Below are positions 42,614-51,917 of a DNA stretch of 64,000 nucleotides, piece after piece. Position 1 is the stretch's first letter. Every line of letters starts with the position of its first letter. The translations under genes and the position numbers were made by a program. Origin of the DNA: Sulfurovum sp. XGS-02 (lineage in GTDB: Bacteria > Campylobacterota > Campylobacteria > Campylobacterales > Sulfurovaceae); assembly GCF_023213175.1 (NCBI RefSeq), contig NZ_CP093312.1:868001-932000 (forward strand), read 5' to 3'. The notes beneath the pieces are model-generated. The model was given only the letters and a program-made list of their open reading frames with translations. It had not been told where the DNA came from and made no database searches.

Positions 42614-43756
42614 TCAGTATGTCACTTTAAAACGCAGATAATAGCTGTTCTCAAGACTGCCAAACTCACTCTCATTATCTCCTCTATAAAGCATCGCACC
42701 CACCGATACGGAAGCATCATCACTGATACTGTAGGTGATGAGAGGGGAAATGAAACTGCTTTGGTCTTCCGGGCTATGGATCATACTCAGCGCACCGCTG
42801 TAGAGCAGGTTGAAGTCATAATAGGCAGAGGCTCCTAGGTAGTCAGAAGAGAGGTGACGGTTATAGCCTAGACTGCTTTTTTGGAAGTTCAGTATCTCAT
42901 CAACAGTATAGGTTTTGGTAGAGTGCAGCCATTCTGTCATGACGGTAAGCCCATTGACAAAGCCGTAATCCACCCCCAGTATGGTTTGATAAAATGATCT
43001 ATCTAAGAGTTTGTCTTTGTAGTATCCTCCTTCGCTCCGCCACTCTATACCGGTATCAAAAAGATTACCCTCTATCTCATAGGCGAACATCTGGGCATCA
43101 TTGCTCGAAAAAATATCCAGTGCGATATCGCCAATCTGGACATTTCCTTTGATCCTTCCTGCATATTTGTAACTGTTGTCCTCACGTTTTGCAACCACTC
43201 CCATTGCTTGACTCAGTGTTCCCAATGCATAAGTATAGGAGAGGGCAAAATTTCCGTAGATCTGGTCAGGTTCCAGGGCAAGAGGGTTTCTGGGGTTAAA
43301 GAGATCAGTCGGTGTCCATATCCGTCCAACACCCATAGTGATCTTCTGTAGACCAAAGATTACATGATGCTTTTCATCCGCATAACCGACAGAAAAACGG
43401 TGCAGCCGTCCAAATACTTCACCCTTGCCATAGTTCTTGGTATGGGTCTCTATGTCAAAAGGAGTATCTGCTTTGATAGAGCGAAAAAAACCATATTCAA
43501 AGCTCTCTATATAGGTTTTCCCGTAGTAGTTGTCTATATCTGCTATGATATTGGCAAACCAGTTTCCCTCTGTGATATTATCGGTCAGTCTCAGCCTGTT
43601 GTAGTTATAGAGTGTTCTCTCTTCCTCAGTGTAGGGTATCTTGGATATCGTATAGTTGGTGTTCTCTATGGTAAGGTCATGTTCTACGGCCATGATCGGC
43701 AGGGTCAAACAGAGTAGGGTGATATAGTTAACGATCTTCAACGACGACTCCGTCAT
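42614..43756 (-). CDS. Outer-membrane beta-barrel protein of the LolA-ABC operon
   Basis: 380 residues. A signal peptide (about 1-23, ending LPIMA) is followed by alternating beta strands with aromatic girdles (WFANIIADIDNYYG, FSVGYADEKHHVIFGLQ, FALSYTYALGTLSQAMG) and a C-terminal YLRFKVTY, the aromatic end expected for a BAM substrate. It resembles DUF1302/alginate-export-like barrels in style, but I cannot name a family. ATG 43756 overlaps the ATPase gene by 29 nt; TTG 43741 is an alternative start. As last gene of the operon it is likely the outer-membrane element of the exporter. Confidence 0.7.
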   Translation of the reverse strand: MTESSLKIVNYITLLCLTLPIMAVEHDLTIENTNYTISKIPYTEEERTLYNYNRLRLTDNITEGNWFANIIADIDNYYGKTYIESFEYGFFRSIKADTPFDIETHTKNYGKGEVFGRLHRFSVGYADEKHHVIFGLQKITMGVGRIWTPTDLFNPRNPLALEPDQIYGNFALSYTYALGTLSQAMGVVAKREDNSYKYAGRIKGNVQIGDIALDIFSSNDAQMFAYEIEGNLFDTGIEWRSEGGYYKDKLLDRSFYQTILGVDYGFVNGLTVMTEWLHSTKTYTVDEILNFQKSSLGYNRHLSSDYLGASAYYDFNLLYSGALSMIHSPEDQSSFISPLITYSISDDASVSVGAMLYRGDNESEFGSLENSYYLRFKVTY

Positions 43757-44399
43757 CTAAAACAATGATACGCTTGGACTGTTCAAGCACATATTTGTCA
43801 TGGGAAGCAAAAATGACTGTTACGTGCTCTTTTTCATTGAGTGTGCGCAGCATATTCATCAGGCGCGCACTGTTCTTCGAATCGAGGTTTGCTGTGGGCT
43901 CATCGGCGAGTATCAGTTTGGGGCGTGAAGCCACTGCTCGTGCTACAGCCACACGCTGTTGCTGGCCTCCACTGATCTCACCGGGAAGTTTATCGAGGAG
44001 GTCCGCTATCTGCAAGATCTCAGCCAACTCCGTAGTACGTGCATCTATCTCTTTTTGATCGAACTTGAGCAGTTTCATGATGAACCCTATGTTTTCTCTG
44101 ACATTAAGTACATGTATGAGATTGTAGGCCTGGAAGATAAAACCGATATCATGCAGTCTGAGCTTTGCCATTTTCTCTTCACTGTAAGCCGATATCTCTT
44201 CTCCTTCAAAAAAGATCTCTCCGCTTGTTGCAGAGTCCAGTCCACCTATAATATTCAAAAGAGTGGTCTTGCCTGAACCTGACTCACCGCTCAGTGTAGT
44301 GAACTCACCTTTTTCAAAAGTAAGGTTGATATCGGTAAGGGCTCTGACCTCTTTAGGAGTATCAGGGTAGAATGTTTTGTAGACATGGCTGAGTTTCAT
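43728..44399 (-). CDS. LolD-type ABC transporter ATP-binding protein
   Basis: 223 residues. Walker A SGESGSGKTTLL (about 38-49), Q-loop AYNLI, signature EISGGQQQRVAVARA, Walker B LILADEPTANLD and H-loop FASHDK are all present. The size and sequence fit the LolD/MacB/FtsE ATPase group that powers FtsX-type permeases. It overlaps the upstream permease by 4 nt. Confidence 0.94.
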   Translation of the reverse strand: MKLSHVYKTFYPDTPKEVRALTDINLTFEKGEFTTLSGESGSGKTTLLNIIGGLDSATSGEIFFEGEEISAYSEEKMAKLRLHDIGFIFQAYNLIHVLNVRENIGFIMKLLKFDQKEIDARTTELAEILQIADLLDKLPGEISGGQQQRVAVARAVASRPKLILADEPTANLDSKNSARLMNMLRTLNEKEHVTVIFASHDKYVLEQSKRIIVLDDGVVVEDR

Positions 44400-45625
44400 A
44401 ACATTTTTCCTTGTATGACTTGTATAGGTTTGATTTTCTTCAGTTTTCGCAGAGGCCAGATCACTGAGAGCAGGGTAGCAAAAAGTACAGCAAAGAATGC
44501 TTGAAAGAAATAGTAAAGGTGCATATTGGCATACATGACTGCACTGTATCCATAAAGTTCAAGACCTGCTTCAAATGCACGCATATCCACCCCAGAAGTC
44601 GACATATAGAGCAGGAAGATCCACCCACCCAATGCCCCTGCGATATAACCGATCAGACCGAGAAAAGAAGCTTCCATGATGATCTGGTTTCTGACGGTTC
44701 TGTAAGGTGTCCCTATGGCAAGCATAATACTGAACTCACGCATCCGTTCCAGAACAGAGACAAGCATCACACCAAAAATTCCCAGTGCAGCGACGACAAA
44801 GACAATGGCATAAGAGGCCAGATTGAAGATATTCATCCACTCCTGCATCTGTATGAGCAGTGGATAAAGTTCATCCCAGCGAAGTACATCTATAGTTGGA
44901 AAACGTTTTTGCAGCTCTTTTTGTGCGGTAGATATACGCTCAGCATCTTTCACACGCAATGCTATTTGGGTAGCACTTTGCTGCACATTTAGAAATGTAG
45001 ACATCTTTTCCATAGAGACCAATACGGCATGGTCATCGATGGTAGGGTTACCTGTTTTGAGAATACCGCTGATGCGAAAAGAGATAGCATTGATCTCACC
45101 TGTCGCATCCTGGGCCGTAAAGATCACACGGCTTCCTATCTTCAGGTTGAGTTTCTTAGCCAGTGCCGCACCTATCAATGCCTTTTGAGCATTTTCACCA
45201 AAACTGTACTCTCCTTGGGTGATAAAGGCATCAAGCCCTCCAAAATTCTGTTCATTTTTCAGAGAGATGCCTTTGAGGACGGCTCCAAGAGATTTGTGGG
45301 CAGTAGCAATGAGCCCCTCTTTTTCCAAACGTACGGAGTAAGCTTCTATCGCTTCGATCTTGGAAAAAGCCTCGATATAGTTTGAAATGGGAGTGAGTCG
45401 GTAATCCAGCGTTTTGTTCAATCTATACTTTTTGTTGTAGAGAGATATCTCTCCTGAGTCACTGCGGATGGTGGTGTTGATCAGATGGAGGATCATGCCA
45501 TCATAGAGCCCCTGCAGCCCAAGCAGACCAGTAAGACTCAGTGCGATCATCATGATCACCATCAAAGAGCGGGTTTTACGTCTCCAGATACTCAGCCAGG
45601 CAAGATGTCGAGCTATCTTATACAT
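44396..45625 (-). CDS. FtsX/LolC-type ABC permease (second)
   Basis: 409 residues. One helix near the N-terminus (about 18-42), a large periplasmic domain (about 45-275) and three C-terminal helices (about 280-305, 325-345 and 372-395) match the FtsX/LolC/E fold (MacB-PCD plus FtsX domains). The C-terminal RTVRNQIIMEASFLGLIGYIAG block carries the coupling helix. It overlaps both neighbours (8 nt upstream, 4 nt downstream). Confidence 0.9.
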   Translation of the reverse strand: MYKIARHLAWLSIWRRKTRSLMVIMMIALSLTGLLGLQGLYDGMILHLINTTIRSDSGEISLYNKKYRLNKTLDYRLTPISNYIEAFSKIEAIEAYSVRLEKEGLIATAHKSLGAVLKGISLKNEQNFGGLDAFITQGEYSFGENAQKALIGAALAKKLNLKIGSRVIFTAQDATGEINAISFRISGILKTGNPTIDDHAVLVSMEKMSTFLNVQQSATQIALRVKDAERISTAQKELQKRFPTIDVLRWDELYPLLIQMQEWMNIFNLASYAIVFVVAALGIFGVMLVSVLERMREFSIMLAIGTPYRTVRNQIIMEASFLGLIGYIAGALGGWIFLLYMSTSGVDMRAFEAGLELYGYSAVMYANMHLYYFFQAFFAVLFATLLSVIWPLRKLKKIKPIQVIQGKML

Positions 45626-46838
45626 ATCGCATCGCCTCCATTGCGGTAAGTTTATTGACTTTGAAGATCGGATAGATAATGGCTGCGAGATTGAGTATAA
45701 AGATCGTCAGTGCATTCCATGTAATGGTAAAAAGATCAAAGTTCATAGGTATTTCATCACTGACGACGCCATACTCTTTATAAGTCTCAGCGATACCTGA
45801 TATGACAATAGGATTGAGTTCAAAGTAGTAGGAGATGAAAGCACCAACGATGGTACCCAGGATGATACTGATCGTAGCAAGCATCAGGATTTCAATAAAA
45901 AGCATGCCAAAGATATCTTTGGAGGTCAATCCTAAAGCTCTTAGAAGTCCTATCTCCCGAGCACGTGTATAGATACTGACATAGGAAAATATCATGATCA
46001 CAAAAAATATCACTAGAAAAAAGATGGAGATGGAGATATAGCCAAATATAGAATCCACCAACATTGCTTGTACCAGTGCGGTAAGAAGTGTTTTCCAGTT
46101 GACCGCTTCATATCCGGCAGGAAGTACGTTTTGCAGATGTATGGTTATTTTATCTATCTTATCATTGTCATAGAAGTCAAGGGTAAAATAACTGGCTATA
46201 TTTTCACTCATCATCACGCTGTCCAGATAGAATTTGTTGACAAAGGCCGACTGGGAATCAAATTCGAAAAGACCTGTTTTGAAGATCCCTTTCACGGTAA
46301 AAAGATCGGCAGCGATGGAGTAGTCGACGGAAGAACCTACCATAGCTATTTCACTGCCTACATCCACATTAAGACGTTCGGATAGTTCAGATCCGATGTA
46401 GATGGCATTGGTATCATGATCCTCGAGATAAGCACCTTTGATAAGAGAATCGTGCAGTTTACTCAGCGTTTTTTCCCGGGAAGGAATGATCCCTCCGACC
46501 AAACTTCCTATGGTCTTTACCTCTCCTGAGAGCAGAGCATAGGTTTCAAATCTTGGGCTATAGAGTCTGATGGAAGGGTCATTTTTGAGAATAGTATCAA
46601 TGTGATCTGCATCTTCTATGAGGTGATCGTAGCCCCCTTCATCTCTATACCCATCAAGGTTCACATGTGCATACCCCGTATAGATCTCCACAGAACTTTT
46701 GATGATCTGATTATGGGAACCATCCATCAGTGCAACATAGCTTATGAAAAGAATAGTGCTGAAGGTGCTCAAAAGCAGGGTGGTAATGCTTCTACCCTTG
46801 GACTTTATAATATTTCTAAAAGCGAGTGAGAAAAGCAT
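45618..46838 (-). CDS. FtsX/LolC-type ABC permease (first)
   Basis: 406 residues with the same layout: helix about 15-40, periplasmic domain, then three C-terminal helices (SIFGYISISIFFLVIFFVIMI; LFIEILMLATISIILGTIVG; FTITWNALTIFILNLAAI). IYTRAREIGLLRALGLTS is the conserved FtsX loop. Two unlike permease genes with one ATPase resemble LolC plus LolE plus LolD, or a MacB-like half transporter. It starts 6 nt after the LolA-like gene and overlaps the next permease by 8 nt. Confidence 0.9.
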   Translation of the reverse strand: MLFSLAFRNIIKSKGRSITTLLLSTFSTILFISYVALMDGSHNQIIKSSVEIYTGYAHVNLDGYRDEGGYDHLIEDADHIDTILKNDPSIRLYSPRFETYALLSGEVKTIGSLVGGIIPSREKTLSKLHDSLIKGAYLEDHDTNAIYIGSELSERLNVDVGSEIAMVGSSVDYSIAADLFTVKGIFKTGLFEFDSQSAFVNKFYLDSVMMSENIASYFTLDFYDNDKIDKITIHLQNVLPAGYEAVNWKTLLTALVQAMLVDSIFGYISISIFFLVIFFVIMIFSYVSIYTRAREIGLLRALGLTSKDIFGMLFIEILMLATISIILGTIVGAFISYYFELNPIVISGIAETYKEYGVVSDEIPMNFDLFTITWNALTIFILNLAAIIYPIFKVNKLTAMEAMRYV

Positions 46839-46844
46839 TCATCA

Positions 46845-47576
46845 TTACCTTGAATAGCGCTTTAAAGCCTGTTTTGTAAAATAAGAAGGATCTATTTTGG
46901 TATCAAAATTGACCTTCTCAAAGATCACTTTCGTACGGTTTTTCTTTTTGTCCGGATCCAGAGGTTGAAGCTCCATGACCATCGGGATTGTATGTGAACC
47001 ATGCTGTTCTATTTTTGAGAAGGTCATCACCCTTACTTTTTGCATCATATCATCATAAAATATCTCTTTGATAGGAACAGCATCTTTTAGGTCGACATCA
47101 ATGACGATCTTTCCCCAAACCACAGCGGCATTGGGTCTAGGGATCAGTTCCAATGTAGCAGAGTCTCCTCTTTGGAAGAGTATAGAAGCATGGTAGTCTT
47201 CTTCCAAAGAGCTTTCTTTTACCATATCATCATTGGTAAAATCGCTTCCCATCCAGCTTTGTAGCATCATGGAAGGTGGTATCTTTATAGTACGTTCGAT
47301 TTTGGGGATATACTGCCACATTTGATTGTCGATCTTTAAAAAGGTGATTCCTTTGTCCTTTTTAGGGTAGAGGATCTTGATAAAACTCTTGTCGTTCCCC
47401 TCGGACCAGCTTTCTATCTTGACCGTACGTTTACCCCGCTTAGAGGTGACTATCATATTCATGGTGGAGTACATGTAGTCACCGCGCAGGTTCTTTTCAA
47501 GTTTTTTGATGATGGCTTGGGCTTCGTCAGCTAAGAGAATATTGGAAAGAAAAAGTAAAGAGAGTATCCATTTCAT
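46845..47576 (-). CDS. LolA-like outer-membrane lipoprotein-sorting protein
   Basis: 243 residues with a Sec signal peptide (about 1-16, ending LLA-DEA). The mature protein has the PF17131-type LolA-like fold: MVTSKRGKRTVKIESWSEG, IKILYPKKDKGITFLKI, MWQYIPKIERTIKIPPSMM, GSDFTNDDMVKESSL and a late VMELQPLDPDKKKNRT. Such proteins are periplasmic carriers with a hydrophobic cavity and are usually encoded next to RND or ABC exporters. It starts a five-gene operon, has AAGGGG 6 nt ahead, and its own extended -10 promoter. Confidence 0.85.
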   Translation of the reverse strand: MKWILSLLFLSNILLADEAQAIIKKLEKNLRGDYMYSTMNMIVTSKRGKRTVKIESWSEGNDKSFIKILYPKKDKGITFLKIDNQMWQYIPKIERTIKIPPSMMLQSWMGSDFTNDDMVKESSLEEDYHASILFQRGDSATLELIPRPNAAVVWGKIVIDVDLKDAVPIKEIFYDDMMQKVRVMTFSKIEQHGSHTIPMVMELQPLDPDKKKNRTKVIFEKVNFDTKIDPSYFTKQALKRYSR

Positions 47577-47593
47577 ATAAACCCCTTTTTTGT

Positions 47594-47602
47594 ATTATAA
47601 CA
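47594..47602 (-). promoter_or_regulatory. Extended -10 promoter of the LolA-ABC-barrel operon
   Basis: On the minus strand TG-n-TATAAT spans 47602-47594. The transcription start would be near 47587, giving a very short leader of about 11 nt before ATG 47576, which still holds AAGGGG. It lies in the 41-nt gap after the MFS gene. Confidence 0.55.
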
Positions 47603-47617
47603 AAATTGTAAAGAGGT

Positions 47618-48793
47618 TTATTGTATCTTTTCCATTCTTTTCGCATAGAGCAAAAATAGTATGCCTATAAATACAATAGATGCTGTCACATAGAGTGTGG
47701 CGTTATAGTTTCCAAAATGGTCGATCAAAATGACACTGTAGAGTGGTGCACCCACCTGGCCTATACCGTAGGCTGCGGTCATAGAGCCCATGAGTACTAC
47801 TGGGTTTTTCCCCGCCAAGTGACCGCCAAGGTTCAAAAAGAGTGCTACAAGCCCTATGAAAGTACTGCCATAGAGTGCACCGCTAAGTAAGTTCAGTGTT
47901 ACATCTGTGCTGAATGCAGGTATGAGTATACCGACTATTTGTAGAGCCATGGCAATGATAATGACATTGACACTGCCATAATTATGAGCGAGTCTCATCC
48001 ATAGTATAGAGGAGGGGATACCGGCAATACCCACGATGATCCAACCAAGATTTCCATACCCTTCCAATCCTTCTAGTGAATTAATGATGTCGGGTAAAAA
48101 AGTACCCTGCACGACAAATCCGACACCTTCGGTGAAATAGGCCAGGATCAGCAGTATCACATAGGTAGAGAATATCGATTTTGACAGGGGATGCTTTACT
48201 GCGTCTTTTTTGATGATTTTATCAAAAGATAAAATATAAAGCGTATAAAAAGTGATGATAACTGCAAACAGGGATAAAACAAGCCATGCATCAGCCCATG
48301 TGCCGTTTTGTAGAACATACTGGCTGATAAGCTCCGATATCACGATAGCAAAACCAATACCGCTGAAGTGTATGCCCATAGCCTTTGTTTTACTCTCAAA
48401 GTTCAGTTTGACCATCACAATGGCACCACCCACGATAAGGACCATGGCTGCACCAAATCCGGCGATGATCCTAGAGATCAGCCACAAGGCATCATTGGTT
48501 GTAGTCGCCAGTACCAGGGTTGTTAGGATACTCAGTACCATACCGATACGAAAATATTTTACTTTGGTGTTGATATCTCTGATGAATATAGAAAAGACAG
48601 CACCAGCCAGATAGCCTGCAAAGTTACATGATGCCAGTACACCGGCATAGGTAAGTGACAAGAAGTCTTCAAGCATAGATGGAAGCAGTGAAGTAAAGGC
48701 AAATCTTGCAACGCCTACACCTACTATAATGGCAAGTATACCGGCCAGAAGTATAGAAGTGTTATGGTTCTTATCGAAAAGCATTTTGATCAT
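47618..48793 (-). CDS. MFS transporter, YbfB/YjiJ family
   Basis: 391 residues with twelve predicted helices. GVGVARFAFTSLLPSML near residues 26-42 is the signature of the YbfB/YjiJ major facilitator group; RIIAGFGAAMVLIVGGAIVM is also typical. Substrate is unknown. It stands just upstream of the LolA-ABC operon on the same strand, with 41 nt and a promoter between them. Confidence 0.85.
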   Translation of the reverse strand: MIKMLFDKNHNTSILLAGILAIIVGVGVARFAFTSLLPSMLEDFLSLTYAGVLASCNFAGYLAGAVFSIFIRDINTKVKYFRIGMVLSILTTLVLATTTNDALWLISRIIAGFGAAMVLIVGGAIVMVKLNFESKTKAMGIHFSGIGFAIVISELISQYVLQNGTWADAWLVLSLFAVIITFYTLYILSFDKIIKKDAVKHPLSKSIFSTYVILLILAYFTEGVGFVVQGTFLPDIINSLEGLEGYGNLGWIIVGIAGIPSSILWMRLAHNYGSVNVIIIAMALQIVGILIPAFSTDVTLNLLSGALYGSTFIGLVALFLNLGGHLAGKNPVVLMGSMTAAYGIGQVGAPLYSVILIDHFGNYNATLYVTASIVFIGILFLLYAKRMEKIQ

Positions 48794-48946
48794 AGTGGTC
48801 TTTTTTTTCGCATTATAGTCACAGTAGACTTAATTACGAGTCGAAAAGCATTTCATGCATGACAGAAAGTTGTTCTGCATATATGTTTTAGATTTATATC
48901 TATTTTTTAATCTTATGTTATAAAAGTTAGTTATACAATAATCATT

Positions 48947-50818
48947 ATGCAGAAACAAAAATTCTATGGTTTTTTACGAAAACAGATCTTACTGATAATA
49001 GGATTCTCTTTTATACCTGGCTTCGCATATATAGGACTGGGTTGGATGAAGGGGTTTCTGATACCGGCTTTGATCATGAACGGCTTGGTCATACTGGTAT
49101 CCGTATGGGGATGGACGCTTTATAAAGACTTTGAATTTGAAGAGATGAACAAAAAGGAGCTGAAAAACTGGTATCGAAAACTGACACTCTTTTTTTATCT
49201 CATCTTTGGCTTATGGACCCTTGCATTTCTTGTCTATTCAGAAGAGGTTGAGAGTAAACTGCATTATATCGCCATTTGTACGCAAGTAGGTATCTCTATC
49301 GTGGCATCTATATTGCTCTTTTCAGACAGAAAACTTTTTTATCCTATTTTACTGATCTTGATATTACCCTTGATCGTCTACTCCCTGCTGATAGGGGAAC
49401 TCTATGGTGATGTGCTCTCTTTGTTCTCACTTATTTTTTTAGGTGTATTGATCTACGCATCAGATAACAGTTATAACCTGATTCAAAAAACCTATTATCA
49501 GGCACAACATGATGCATTGACAGGTTTATACAACAGTCGTTATTTTATTAATTATATGGATTATATGATCAAGAGAATACACGCTTCCAAACGATGTGCC
49601 TATCTCTTACTTATCGATCTTGATCATTTCAAAACGATTAATGACTCATTGGGACATGAGTTGGGAGATAAAGTACTTCAGGAAGTTTCAAAACGTATTA
49701 GGGACTACTGTGAAGATACACATACGATAGCCCGCCTTGGAGGAGATGAGTTCGCGATCATCAGTGATACATTATATGGGGATGGAACTTGTCAGGAAAA
49801 TGCTTACACTTTTTCTGTGAAATTATTGCAAATATTGAAGGAAACGTATGTGGTGGATCGCCATCATCTCTATATCAGTGCAAGTATCGGTGTAAACAGT
49901 CTAGGGGGTACATCAAAAGAAGCCAGACAATTTATCAAAGAAGCAGATATTGCCATGTATCAGGCAAAAGAAAAGGGCCGTGACGGAATCATTTTATTCA
50001 ATGATGAATTGGCAAAAGAGGTTGAATATCGTCTGGAGATCGAACGCAAACTCTATTTTGCTTTGGAACATAATGAGATTGAACTGCGTTACCAGCCACA
50101 GTTTAACAGGGACCAGAAGATCATTGGTTGTGAAGTACTTGTCCGATGGAACAGTCCGGATCTCGGACTGATCTCTCCCTTTGAATTTGTTTCGATCTCG
50201 GAAAAGACAGGGTTGATCATTGAACTGGGAAATTATATTATTGAAGAAGCGTTTAAAACACTTCAGTCATGGGAGCTCATGGGTTTAGACCTAAAACAGT
50301 TTTCGATCAATATCAGTGTAAGACAATTTTTTCATAATACGTTTTTAGATGAGGTGAAGCGGTTATCCGACAAATATCTCAATGAAGATACAAGAAAAAA
50401 GATCATTTTCGAAGTGACAGAGACGATTCTTATTGAAGATATCTATAGAATCAGTGTCATCATCAATAAACTAAAGCAGTTGGACTTTTCATTTTCCATG
50501 GATGATTTTGGTACGGGATACTCATCTCTAAGTGCTCTAAGGGAAATGCCTATCGAAGAGTTAAAAATAGATCGTTCTTTTGTGATCCATTTAGGTGAGC
50601 GCAAATCGGATGAACTGATGATCACAACGATCCTCTCTCTGGCAAAAATATATCATTTGAAAACGGTAGCAGAAGGTATAGAGACGAAAGAACAATTTAT
50701 ATTTCTATTGGAAAATGGCTGTGATATGTTTCAGGGATATTATTTCTCAAAACCTTTATCACAAGATGATTTTGAACTATTTTACAAAGAAAGCTTCTCT
50801 AAGCAGTTATCTATATAA
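48947..50818 (+). CDS. Membrane GGDEF-EAL protein (c-di-GMP turnover)
   Basis: 623 residues. Six predicted helices in the first about 180 residues are followed by a GGDEF domain: active site GGDEF at 265-269 (ARLGGDEFAII) and DALTGLYN before it. The EAL domain has EVLVRW (EVL in place of EAL), NISVRQFF, FEVTETIL, DDFGTGYSSL, KIDRSFV and TVAEGIET, so the catalytic residues for c-di-GMP hydrolysis look complete. Both cyclase and phosphodiesterase activities are possible. No Shine-Dalgarno site precedes ATG 48947, and a TG-n-TATAAA box lies at 48916-48924. Confidence 0.94.
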   Translation: MQKQKFYGFLRKQILLIIGFSFIPGFAYIGLGWMKGFLIPALIMNGLVILVSVWGWTLYKDFEFEEMNKKELKNWYRKLTLFFYLIFGLWTLAFLVYSEEVESKLHYIAICTQVGISIVASILLFSDRKLFYPILLILILPLIVYSLLIGELYGDVLSLFSLIFLGVLIYASDNSYNLIQKTYYQAQHDALTGLYNSRYFINYMDYMIKRIHASKRCAYLLLIDLDHFKTINDSLGHELGDKVLQEVSKRIRDYCEDTHTIARLGGDEFAIISDTLYGDGTCQENAYTFSVKLLQILKETYVVDRHHLYISASIGVNSLGGTSKEARQFIKEADIAMYQAKEKGRDGIILFNDELAKEVEYRLEIERKLYFALEHNEIELRYQPQFNRDQKIIGCEVLVRWNSPDLGLISPFEFVSISEKTGLIIELGNYIIEEAFKTLQSWELMGLDLKQFSINISVRQFFHNTFLDEVKRLSDKYLNEDTRKKIIFEVTETILIEDIYRISVIINKLKQLDFSFSMDDFGTGYSSLSALREMPIEELKIDRSFVIHLGERKSDELMITTILSLAKIYHLKTVAEGIETKEQFIFLLENGCDMFQGYYFSKPLSQDDFELFYKESFSKQLSI

Positions 50819-50906
50819 AAGATTTATTGACATTTATAATCTCCTGTGATATGATTAAGTATAGTTGAGTCAACTATTAAGTGGCTGGCTCATTAAAGGA
50901 GTCAAC

Positions 50907-51917
50907 ATGACATCTAGCAAAGATATGAAATATTATACAAAAGAAGAGGGTAAAGACAGGATCATCTGTCTGCTCTGCCGCCACTCCTGCAAACTCAAAG
51001 AGGGGCAGGTAGGTATCTGCGGGATCAATAAAAATGTGGGTGGAGAGCTTGAAACACTCGTATACGGCCATCCTGTCGCAGTCCATGTAGATCCTGTAGA
51101 AAAAAAACCTCTCAATCATGTACTGCCAGGCAGTACAGCACTCTCTTTTGGGACGGTCGGATGTAACTTCAAATGTCCATTCTGTCAAAACTGGGATATC
51201 TCCCAAGAGAAAAAAGTCAATGAATCTATCAATGTCAGTCCTGAAGAGATGGTGGAATTGGCCATTTCTCATGGTGCAGAATCGATTGCCTACACTTACA
51301 ATGAACCCACCATCTTCTACCCTTATGCCAAAGATATCGGAGTGATCGCCAAAACAAAAGGGCTTAAAAACCTTTTTGTTTCCAATGGTTTTGAATCACC
51401 GGAGGTCATAGCAGATATGGCAAGCTGGGTTGATGCTGCAAATATCGATCTTAAAAGCTGGGATGATGCCTACTATAGAAAGGTGCTCAAAGGCGGGCTC
51501 GATGAGGTGAAAGACACACTGAAAAGAATGATAGATGCAGGTATATGGGTTGAGATCACCACACTGCTCATCGAAGGTGAAAATGATAGTGATAAAGACC
51601 TTGAAGAGATGGCAGCATTTATCGCCAATGACCTGGGTAAATATGTGCCATGGCACTTAAGTGCCTTCCATCCCGATTATAAAATGATGGATCATGAGAG
51701 AACAAAAGTAGAAACGCTGATGCGTGCCAAAGAGATAGGTCAAAAAGCAGGGCTTTACTATATCTATCTAGGGAATGTACCGGTGCATGCAGATACACAC
51801 TGTCCGCAGTGCGGGACGTTGGTGATAGATCGTAGTGGTTATGATGTGACGGTGAACAACTTAGAAGATGGGCATTGTCCGAAGTGTCATAGAGCGATAG
51901 AAGGAGTGTGGTCATGA
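50907..51917 (+). CDS. amrS: AmmeMemoRadiSam system radical SAM enzyme
   Basis: 336 residues from ATG 50907, chosen for AAAGGAG (50895-50901) 5 nt upstream; GTG-type starts further upstream are rejected. The radical SAM cluster motif is VGCNFKCPFCQNWD. An N-terminal CLLCRHSCKLKEGQVGICG and a C-terminal double CxxC (HCPQCG, HCPKC) are added cysteine sites. AmrS works with a MEMO-type protein (next gene) and an AMMECR1 protein on an unidentified substrate. The stop overlaps amrB by 4 nt (ATGA). Confidence 0.92.
   Translation: MTSSKDMKYYTKEEGKDRIICLLCRHSCKLKEGQVGICGINKNVGGELETLVYGHPVAVHVDPVEKKPLNHVLPGSTALSFGTVGCNFKCPFCQNWDISQEKKVNESINVSPEEMVELAISHGAESIAYTYNEPTIFYPYAKDIGVIAKTKGLKNLFVSNGFESPEVIADMASWVDAANIDLKSWDDAYYRKVLKGGLDEVKDTLKRMIDAGIWVEITTLLIEGENDSDKDLEEMAAFIANDLGKYVPWHLSAFHPDYKMMDHERTKVETLMRAKEIGQKAGLYYIYLGNVPVHADTHCPQCGTLVIDRSGYDVTVNNLEDGHCPKCHRAIEGVWS

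Noticed and set aside
42614-47576. Plain MacB-type drug efflux pump
   Set aside because: There is no periplasmic adaptor (MacA-like) gene; a LolA-like carrier and a barrel with no TolC features are present instead.
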